Source: Amphiduros pacificus (lineage: Eukaryota; Annelida; Polychaeta; Phyllodocida; Hesionidae). From it: a DNA stretch of 64,000 nucleotides. Shown here piece by piece: positions 26,843 to 38,800 of this stretch. Location: NCBI GenBank assembly GCA_949316495.1, contig OX439008.1, forward strand, positions 12,357,532 to 12,421,531, in the 5' to 3' direction. The translations under genes and the position numbers were made by a program. The notes under the pieces are model-generated. The model had not been told where the DNA came from. It saw nothing but the letters and a program-made list of their open reading frames with translations, and ran no database searches. Each line of letters begins with the position of its first letter. Position 1 is the stretch's first letter.

Positions 26843-29800
26843 TACATACATATTAATGTATACATGTAATACATGCGTACATATTAATCCACAAAATGAT
26901 GTTCTAGCAAAGCTAACATCGTTCAGTTTGGCGATATATCAGTGCATCTCCTTGTATTCACACCAGTAATAATATGTATGACCTGAGAATTTGACCGGAA
27001 GCATCACACCACCACAACTGTGTGGCTTCATGCAGGGCCTCTTCCATGCATTGGGCTTGATTTGATTAGCAACTGTGGATAGCGCAAAATCTTAGATGAA
27101 TCGAGTGCGACAAGAGTCTGCCATCGGGGTTTAGTGCCCTACTCTTTTCACTTTTCATCTTAAATAACTTAGTAATGAGAACACAAGCCACAGCATTTAA
27201 GGATAATTAGACTGGGCAAAAAAACAACCAATTAGACATTTCCATCATATTAAATAATTCAACATAACCGAGCGTTTTGCCTCAAATGGGAATCACACCT
27301 TGGCCGCCAGCTCTACGTATTTAATAGAAACCATTTATGACCGGTCACATATAGTGATAAAGTGATAAGAACAAGGACTGAAAATAACGATATTGTTAGC
27401 CATAATATTACCCCTACATAAATCTCTATGCCATTTGAAAGGAAATGAGTCTTCTGCTAAAATCTGAATCATCCATAGAACACTTTGTCAACAAATTTGC
27501 TTAGCTGACCAGTGATCCCGTGCAAACTCCTACTGAGTAAATGCTTGCTGACAATCGGGCACCTTCATATTGGAATACTGGAGTGATTTGACTTTCAGAG
27601 GCCTTTGATACAGGTCTAACACCTTTATAGACCTCAACAATGGTTCCATACTTGCACCCATAGTACTAGGTATTTCCAGCAAAACACAATCCTGACAGGT
27701 GTATTTTGGTTGATTTCAAGGAGATATCTTGTTTGCATCACAGTTTCATGATCGTTTGGATGCACCCCAAAGTGTTTTCACACATGCGTTAAATATCGTT
27801 TCAAAATACGATTTTAATATAATTCAACAATATACCTTCCATCATTATTTTGGATATTAGGAGGCTGTTTCTTTTGTCTGTAATACGTTTTTACCGATTC
27901 ATTTTTTTTATATCTAAACCTATAAATGGATATTGAAATGTTCATTCAAATATGCATTCAGGAGAATATTTAAGGTTTCACCAATCAGCTGGATTGATTA
28001 AAGCTTAAAACCAAGTGTACATTAATGTACATGTACATGTACATAATGTAGTGAAGGTGAGAGATGCACTGTGCCAAATACTTGAGTTTATCATGCCAAT
28101 ATATGTGGGTTATATCAGCTAAAAAGAAACACTGATATTGAATATAACGTGTACCTTGGGTATAGATATATAGATCTTATAGTTCTTTTATCTTTTAAGT
28201 GTCACATTCCTGCTGAAAATGCTGCATGATTTCTAACACATTGTAGCTCCAACCCTTTCCCGCGGGGTCTGCAATGTACTTATCGCGTTACACGATACCA
28301 GCTATGCCAATTTCTGTTTATCATGTCATGTTCTATGACTCAGAGGCAGCAGGTAAATAAGCAGCAGTGCCGACTATAGAAAATGACATGATCGCACCAC
28401 AAATATATCTGGTGGGATCAAGACATATGAAAACAGAATAAAAATAGGTTGGCATTAACAGGACGGTAGCTTCCCCTTTAAACCATATCCCTATTGGACA
28501 GGTTTTAGTGGTGTTGGCTTTATGTCATGTTAGATGGTATTATGGATCAATGGATGAAGGTTGTCATGGGAACCATAGTTTTGCCTGCTTTCCTGGTCAA
28601 ACCAAACATGCATCGTCCACAAGGCTAATGTCCATTTGTGGGATTATGGGACATCTAAGTCCTCTTTCTCCGCCAGGGATGGCTGCCAGTCAACACTACT
28701 CAGCTACCTGACAGGAAGCCACGCCTACATCGCCACAGGAACCGGAATCAAAACAAACAAAATGGCAATACTCCACACATAGGAATGGCTTTTTCACTAC
28801 CCTTTCAGCACAGCAACAATATCCATATCATTTCGACTTTCAAGCCTTTTATGAACCAGTGAGAAAGTAACACTGCCGGCAGTAGGAGTCGAATCCATTA
28901 CCTACCATCTTCCACTCAAATGACCATGTAAGGCACACATCCTTTACTTTACCAGCTGTGCCAGGGGAGCCGGTTCCATACAAGGCAGTCTATTAGATTG
29001 GAGCTTTGGAAAATTATACATCTTATTTAAGTTTTATGTCTTCTTAAATCACCATGTTCCCACAGGGGATTCAGCTCTGCTTCAATGTGACAAGAATCTC
29101 AGTGAAATAGACAAAGCCACTTTCTCTTCTAGAGCTTATGTATTTTATGTTATTGACTTTATCAGATAAAATACAAATGAATACTGGATCACTGGATGTG
29201 ATGAGTCAGTATTGAGTTATCACATTCAAATATTAATTTTAAACAAGCTCTAAAGATAATTGAATATTACTAAAGTTATAATTACAACTAAGTTTTAAAA
29301 AATAAACTTATATCTTCGAAGAAATTGAATACCCCTTCGTGAATATTTAACGTGAATTCTTAACATGGAAAACTTTGGGGTATAAGTCGGCAATAATTAC
29401 TTAAAACTCATTATGTTCTCGACAAACCGCATGTTGATGTTGGAGAGTAGTGTACCATATATCATAAATGATAGGTATGAAGCTGATTGGATGTATATGT
29501 ATGGCTCCACCCAAAATTTACATCATCTTTATTTCGAATCGTTGTTTTAAACAAGTCTGTATGTACCTGAGAGTGATTTATTTTTAGTTGGCAGCTGGAA
29601 TTGTCTTTCTGTGGCATTTGAAGTGTATGAAATTTGCAACAAACAGAACTATCGATCACGCTGATTTGTAAGAGCGACAGCAGAACTTTGAAAGAAAAAA
29701 ATGCATTAAAGAGAATTAATCCTGACAAGAACATTGAATGTTGTAAGGCTTGTGGGAGTGATGCAGTGCGCTGGCTGGGCTGGTCCTGATTGATTCTAGA

Positions 29801-32800
29801 CTCAACTTTACTGTGACCTTGTCAGATCCAGGATCCGGTACTTCTTGGTTGGTCCAGAAAAAGTAAACAAAAAACGTCATTAGTATTATAGGATATATTA
29901 TATAGTTGAAAGCAAGGCCGGTGATAGTATTCCTCTTTATGGATCTTTTTCTACTGATTAAAACACTAACTGTATTTAAGGTGTTTTCTTTTCTTTTAAA
30001 TTATGATACACACAGTGATACACACAGATAATATCATTTCCAAATTTGTCATTAATTTTACGGATAGATTTTGGGATTTATCTGCACTATTTTTGGGTGT
30101 ACATTTGATGCTGTTGACAAAAAGCCAACTTGGACAGCTTTGACCCAAGAAGTGCTCCGGTTATCATATTATGAATGGAGGTCCTCATTAAGGCTCAATG
30201 GGTGACTGGGCCCTATAAGATTAGCGCAAACTCAATTCAGCTATAGATATCTGAAATCCACGCGAGAGTTGACAGGATTGTTGGGTCACGTGGAAAGACA
30301 CTGATTGGACGAGAGGTGAAGATCACGGTTGCCTCGTGACAATGCAAGAATTCTCCTCAATGCCGACTCATCCACATATTTCATGCCCAGTGGATAGTTC
30401 TATATCCTTTATCCATCGTTTATGGGCTTCCACTTGAGCCAATGCTTTGAGGTAGTGTCGGTTAGTTGCAGTAGGTGGATCGCTTCTTTGCACTGTCTGA
30501 CTTCCGGTATGGTTGTCATCTGTGTGAATAGGAGAGGAGTTTATGTACACCGTACTCAGCAATAGAGTAGACTGACGGGTTCCCTCACAATCATCTGCAT
30601 GGCGTCTGCTAACATACACCTCCTCGGTGAAGTCTGTGGTCACGCCACCAAGCTGGACATGAGCTCACCAAACAAACCAGACAAATTGCGTGTCCCTGCT
30701 TTCTGTCTAGGATGCCATTGATGACGATGCAATATATTCCTTGGCACATCTTATTCTTGAAGACCTAATGAAAATTGCCCTGGGCTTTATGTCAATCATG
30801 AAAAAATTATTTATGTCAATCATGAAAAAATTATTTGTCATGTCATTTATATTTTTAGTGCATATTGTACAGTTACTGTCTCGATTGAAATTCTTATGCA
30901 AGATATCTTTATCTCAACCTTGAATATTCATTATATGCCTTGGTTACATGTACTTGTTTGCACAAGTGTGCTGCTGATGGCTACTGAAATGAGATATAAC
31001 ACTTTAGCATTATTTAAGGCCTAATTCTTTAACGTTATAAGCCATATCGTGTCTGGATGATTGATTCAGTGCCCTAATTACATTGAAAAAGGCATAACCT
31101 AATTGAAAGTTGGATCGCTGTTCTGCCCTTGATAATGAGAAAAATGCCATTCTAATTATGAAATCAATTCAACATGAAATTGAAAAAAAGTTCACACTCA
31201 AGAACTCAATATTATTTGTACTTCAGCTGTTTCTGGTGAAGACAACAAAGGTTTCTAATCATTCCCTCCAACTCATTCCCAAACACATTCAAAGTCCATG
31301 CACGCGAGGCAGTGATAGAGGTGACCCAAAATATCTGTATACCGGAAGCTTCACTGCAGACGGAACGTCACATACACAATATATCATGGAAATCGGAAGT
31401 GTGAAGTATAACCAATAACAAATCACCAAGGCGACGGTGGTCTATTGTTGCTAGGGGATACCATCCAGCGAGCCATTCCAAATGTGCACTAACTTACTTT
31501 AAGGCAGTTATCACATTTGATTCTTGGAATGAGGAAATTAACCGGTCGTGTTAAGTTAATATGTGGCAGAGGTACAACATGGGAGAGTATTAGACATCTT
31601 TCCAAGTAATGCCGAGGGCATGGATGCACTCCATGGATGTGAGGGCCATGAGAAAAGGCTGAGAATGTCGGTCACAGTGCCTATGGTCTGGCAAAGAGAC
31701 TCAATTCTCGCTGCGTCCCTGTGCTTATATCTGAAGGCAGCCTCTCTATCCGGGCACTGTAAAGGCACATTTGAGTGATCTGTGTGGTGTTGACACAGTG
31801 AATATGTAGACATCTACCCTCAGATCTGCTCTGCACCTGTGTGGCCTGGAATATTTGCCCAGAAAGGATAAAACCCTTCCCTGTAATTTGCAGGCTGTTT
31901 AATACACTTTAACACACATAACGACTCCTATTTGAGACTAATATATCAAGATATATATATATATATGTTTGTCTTACTTTAATAGAGCAAAAGTACAGTC
32001 TGTTTAAGATAATCCTTCCAATATATAACGCACTCCAACCTCAATTGTGTATCGTTATACCACTGTATTGTCTTATACATCCTTTGCTGACTCTCCCATA
32101 GCATTCAACCCTCTACAATTTACATGTTGTCTAATATCTACCCTTCCACTATACATCCTGTCTAATATCCACCACAGTGTGGTACATGTTGTCTAATATC
32201 TACCCTTCCACTATACACCCTGTCTAATATCCACCACAGTGTGGTACATGTTGTCTAATATCTACCCTTCCACTATACACCCTGTCTAATATCCACCACA
32301 GTGTGGTACATGATGTCTAATATCTACCCTTCCACTATACACCCTGTCTAATATCCACCACAGTGTGGTACATGTTGTCTAATATCTACCCTTCCATTAT
32401 ACACCCTGTCTAATATCCACCACAGTGTGGTACATGTTGCCTTTCCCTTTAATTTCAACCTGATGATCAATAACCCTTATTTTGTCACCCCAACATATAA
32501 CCACCCATTTATACGCATCCTGTCATTGACGCAGTTGGGAAAGAAGGATCCAGAGATACCACTGGTGATCTGATCTCTCTCTGCCCATCCTTCCAGTCCG
32601 GTCCCGACATGATGCGTTCTCTGCCTGCCAGGCTGGTCATCAAAACTGATGCCTCAGGCGCTATTTACACACACGGCATTCGTGTTTGTCATTCCGTTTC
32701 ATTTTTGCTGCATGGCATTTCGTCTTTTGTCATCAGTCCTTCTTTTGTTACCACTCCTTCCTTTCCAGATATTTTCAGAAATATGCTTTTGATATATGGG

Positions 32801-35800
32801 TTCAGATTGGAGAGATAGGGCTGTCAGAATGCTCAATATATCATTGGGAAAATTGTCTTATTTTACAGAGAAATATAGAACAGACTGTTTATTGAACGTA
32901 AAAAGAAGAGCATTTAGTATCTGGAAAATGTAGAATGTTCCCCATGATATCGTTATAAAACATAAACCATGTTTCGGTTCTTAGTTTCCATGATTACATT
33001 GTGGATAATTATAGATTTATGACTAGTTGAGTGAATAATTTCGCGTCATTAATTCACTGACAGATTTATTCCATTAGTATAACACTGGATTATATTAATA
33101 CCCTTTCTTCATGTTTATCCTTGTGTTTTTAGAGTTGTTAAAATGTGGGCTTAGAAATATTATATCGATAGACCAACAATAATTCTTAATAAAAGGCATG
33201 TGCTCATATTACAAGTTCAATAGACGGGGCACCGTACATGAGGTTGACATGGAGAAACAAATGTGCAGAGGTGAACATTAGGAGCTACCACCTTGTTAGA
33301 CAGTGAGTTAAGTTATTTATCAGGCCATGAAAATGCCGGTTGATATTCCAGAATGTTAGACAATATCAACTCTTCCATCTCCAATGGTTTTTATTTCCAA
33401 AATAGGCTCAAATATTCTAAACTGATCTTTGGGGTCAGCATCCTGCTTCTCCCGGTGAATATATCTTCACCTCACCTTGGTGGTTCACAAGGCGGAATTC
33501 TAATCTCTTGGTGAAGTTTGAGTTTTGTGCAGACATAATCAGATAATACCGGCAGCTTAGTACAAGGACTACCACCCAGTGACATCCCAGATATATCCAG
33601 TTGCCATGATGTCTGCCCGTATTAGGCATTAAGCCAGTCGGCATGTACATAAACCTGACAGGCGGGAGAGAGCTGCAACCTTGTAGCAGATTAGGAACAC
33701 TTCAGTCCAAAATAGGTCTAATGCACTATCATTGACGCCACTGCGGAGAGTGCATCTACAGGTTTAAGATCTACATGTATGACATTTTGTAGATCTAATA
33801 CATTACCATTGACGCCACTTGGGAGAGTGCACTACAGGTTTAAGATCTACGTTATTAGATATAATACATTATCATTAACGCCACTGGGGAGAGTGTATCT
33901 TCAGGTATGAGATCCACATGTATGACATTTTGTACATCTAATACATTAACATCGACGCCACTGGGGAGAGTACATCTACAGGTATAGGCCGATTGTGGGT
34001 CGCCATATTGCCCCACTGAACACAACACACCGCAACTGCACAATTTTAATCGGAAGTGCACAAAAAAAACTCTCTAAAATCTAATCATTAAAAAAACAAG
34101 ATGAAAACCACAAATCACACTACAGATCAGATGTGGTGCTCTCATTTCCTCAATACAATTTGGATAAGCAAGCAGTCAAAGTTTGAGATCGCACAAGTTG
34201 TGGGATGATTTTAATCATCCTTTGGACTCACGAGATCCCTCCACCTGAACCAACTTATAAGATCTGACTCCCCAGACAGGTATAATAACTTATGCACTAT
34301 AATTGACTCCATTGTGGAGAGTGTGACCTACCAGTATTATGTAGATCTGAGTGTGGATTGTAAACCATGAAATGATTTTTGATTAAATGGTTACAAATAT
34401 AGCCATCAAAGGTGCAATTAGAAGCATATCGCCTGACACGATAAGGGTGTGTGCTCTGGTGAGTATGGCGATGCATAAGAGTGCTAATGAAGGACTCTTG
34501 TTGATGGCGCGCCCTCTGGTGACATGACGTATATAGACCAGCAAAGCTTTACCCAGTCTGAGAGTCTATACGCCCCTAAGAACCAACACCTGCACTTTCC
34601 ACCATTGAGAATACTCCTTGTAAATATTGTAATGGAATCTGAATTCAATTTGAAAATGACGTCTACCACGCAGGCTTGATGTGAATGGAGGCAGGAACCT
34701 AAAGTGCTGCTGGCTGCAGTATTGAGTGGATAATCATATTTGTCTAAATGGGCAAATGCTCTTAGTGCAATATATGGTATCCGCTGAGGAGGGGCTAACT
34801 CAAGGCATCTGCTGGGGAGGGTACGAGCTCATAGCATCTGCTGAGGAGGGGCTAACTCAAAGCATCTGCTGGGGAGGGTGCGAGCTCATAGCATCTGCTG
34901 AGGAGGGGCTAACTCAAAGCATCTGCTGGGGAGGGTGCGAGCTCATAGCATCTGCAGGGGAGGGTGCGAGCTCATAGCATCTGCTGAGGAGGGGCTAACT
35001 CAAAGCATCTGCTGAGGAGGGGCTTACTCAAAGCATCTGCTGGGGAGGGTGCGAGCTCATAGCATCTGCTGAGGAGGAGCTAACACAAAGCATCTGCTGG
35101 GGAAGAGCTAACACAAAGCATCTTCTGGGGAGGGGCTAACTCAAAGAATCTGCTCAAGAGGGCTAACTAAGCATCTGCTAAGGAGGGCTTCCCTTATAAC
35201 TTCTCTTGAGTAAGAGTCTCTTTTTATCGTCTCTTGATGTTGGACATCTGAAGAGTGTGTGACAATTACATAACATTTGTATTAGTGTTGCAAACACTCC
35301 TGTGACTCATTTGATATGTATTATGGATATAAGTTACAAACGACGTCATGAGTATGACAATACAGTTGTTCCTGATTGAAATGAAGATGATAGTAATGAT
35401 ATTTAGCCCGTAATTATAGCACGTAAATAACAGAGCCAATCAATGAGAGCTTCAAGTGAATTGAACCCAAAGTTCGTCATCAACCCCCGCCCCCCAGACC
35501 TTGATTTGACCTTGGTCTGAGTGAAGACGCCATAAATTGACATTACGGCAGTCGTCTGGTTTTTCCATTTCCTTTCATTTCTCCATGCTTATCAGGCCAG
35601 ACACCTTTCAGCCTGAGTTAACCTTTTGGATATTGGACACATTATGACTTCTTTCATCACTGATGATCAACATTCCTTGAATCAGACTCAGCTAATACAA
35701 CACACCCCTGCAGCTTAACATTGCTGAATCCCACTGTAGTTTAAATAACTTTGAACAGATGAAAACTTAATTAAAATTCATTTATTAAAGGTTTCTTACA

Positions 35801-38800
35801 CTTTGTGCCGTGTTGGTGAATAAAAATTTCATATTTGATCACGTGTTTTAATATATAAGTACTATCCTTATGCAAAACGATGTTTTTTCCATTTAAATTT
35901 ATAGGTTATGTAAAGGTTTGGATTGCTTGTAACAACACCAACACCTTACGTTTGAATATATCTAAGTTTTAAGAATAATTTTGAATTTATCTTTAAAACT
36001 ATATGAATTAAACTGTTTGAAATAAAATTATAATCGACAATGCTTTTTTCTCAGATAGCCAAAACATCACAGTTAGTAAAGGAGGCCATATAAAATGCAT
36101 GTGGTGAAATAGAGCTTGACATAAAACGGCCTATCTAAAATTAAGATATTTTTGAACTCCTATATATCAGATTTCAATATTATAGAGATACGAAAGTTGT
36201 GAAATGTGTTTTACGACCCCTTTAGCAACAATGGCCAAAGCTAGTCGACTTCAAGCGTTATGACCAGTGCGAAAGTAACACTGCCGGCAGTTGGAATCAA
36301 ACCCACCACATCCCGTCCTCCACTTATATAACCACGTGAAGCAATGCTCTACCAACTGTACTAGTGGGGCTGGGCTTAATATTACAGACCTTCACTCTGC
36401 TCACAATTGATATCACAAAGTCCTCAGGCAGTTATATTTGACTCATCATTTTCATAATGATCTGCGATAGTAATAATTCAGCATTTGTGTGGAACATCCA
36501 ATTTACCGCGACACAAACAAAATTACGATGTTTTCTGATCTCTAGTTTCAATCAGATCCCATTCCCGGAAGCCTGAGAGTCTCACCAAACAATGAGTGTA
36601 TTTTGTCTGTAATATGAGGATTATTGGATTAGCAGTAGGATTATCTCCTGAGAAAAGGACAAGCAAGCAATTGATAAAATGAGCACAAATATAAGACAAA
36701 GCAATTGACTCAAACAAATATGTGGAAAGAAATCACCAAAAAGAGGATTATTACTTGATGTAAACAGGAGATATACATGGATAGATACAAAGTACACAAT
36801 AAACGAGCATCATATTGCTGGAAACAGCCAATAAAACAACGAGGAAAACTCCCAGTAGAGACGCATGCCCTCCGGTAAAAAAACATAAAATGTGGAATTT
36901 TAATATGACACTCTAATCAGTCCATCTTTATCGAGGGAACACATAATATAATCTGATTACTGATACATGGGGAATATGCTAGATAGAAACAGGTGTCCTG
37001 AGAGGGTAGTATTTTGCATAAATGATTGAACAAAATGTTACTAAAATAGAAAATACATCTATATAATCAATTACAGAACATATTACGGCGATAGCAGTTG
37101 TAGTAGGGCTATGGATGGATGACCCACATATAATGCAGGTCACGTGGTCTACTCATGAGCTTTCCCTCTTGGCTCGCAATGAGGGCAAAGATCTAGTGTA
37201 AAATGATGTTGTTAGGAGAGATGGTATTAAGTAACATGCCTCCTGACAACCTATCATCTCTGATTGAACTGAAAGTTGGTGATAGATCACAATAGATCAA
37301 GTGATAACAGGGGAATGGTAATATACAGAGGGGACACGTGCAAGACTTCGCTCACATTGATCCCAGACTGTCCAATGGTTGATTATAAACAAATATTATA
37401 GAAGAAAGAAACACATTAGAAGAAGATAGAAAAAAAAACATATTATTTCGTTAATATATTGTGAAGCGCTAAGAGGAGATGTTTTGACATCTTTATATGG
37501 TAAGTGAGTGAGTCTGTTTAATATTCCTTCAGAATGGAGGAGTTATACTAATCTGTGATGACTCTCTCAGGAAGCATATTCCTTAAGGCTGGGTGAAGCA
37601 AATCATCAAGCTTATGTTAGAGCAACTGTGACATATCAGGTGCTACTGTTGTACTCTAGCTGGGGGCGTGGCAGCATGTGGACGGCCAGATTTGTCAGAT
37701 GACATCATATCCACACATCCGGGTCTCACACTCATCAATACCCACAATGCATTGCGACATGGACACTTCCTTCCAAGGGAGGTCTAATGAAGTGTTTCAG
37801 ATTTGATGATTCTAATAAAAATTAAGTGTGAATATAAACATACTTGCCCTCTCTACTCTGCATTTCAGAGATAGTCTTCATTTACTACCTCTGCAGACAT
37901 TGCCCTATATTTGATACCATTCTAAATTTGGAATTCTCCAAGTTAAAAATACTTGTCTTACTCTTGATCATCGGATCTGAATTGACCAACATCGGGTCTT
38001 AAACAGTAATCAGATGTCTGACTCATAAACTGACCAATCAGTGTAACTGCTGGTGCAAAACAAATCTATTTTTATTCTTTCACCAATCAGTTCACAGCCA
38101 AGTTTTTCTGAATACTGATGTGCTTGCGGTCGATTCTGTGCGCATCTTTATAGCTTTGGTGGCAGGGACTGATATGATAGAGAAATCCTGCTATAGAGGG
38201 TAGCCCGCTCAGAAGACTGATAATTTCATACTGTAAGCATGATGTAGTATAGATATAATCCTGTGATGATGGGGATTTTACAATTATCTAAACCGTTCAT
38301 TTCAAAGAGACATATTGACATGGGAAGATAGGTATATACCCGGAATTCTAGATGTCATAGTGACATTGAACATCGTATTTATAAAATGCTTGAAGACTTA
38401 TGTCCCCTTACCTTGAGGCGTTATTGCCTAAAAGTTCCGTGCACCCTTCCCCTGGCTTATCCAGGAATCAAAGTAGGTGCCAATCAAAATGGAATTGTGG
38501 GTAATTTATCGGACACTGTATTGCTGTTATTTCTTGTGGGTAATTTATCGGACACTGTATTGCTGTTATTTCCCTTGGTGTAGCTCTTTGATTACTTATA
38601 TCCTATAAAGTGTGTAGAGGGAACCAAATAGGTATACTCATCAGTAGAAATAACAGACATAGGCAAATAACGTTTGTACTGTGTGGGACACATCTACAAA
38701 TTATTATAAAATATTGCACGTGTCCTTGAAATGATCTTTGAATGAAAATCTTATTTCCGTGGATTTTACTATATATTTCAATATTTCATCATCTGCATCT

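Noticed and set aside
34726-34977. 83-aa frame with repeated CWGG and EEGLTQ
   Set aside because: The 57-bp minisatellite is divisible by three; the frame has no conserved ends and later units break it.
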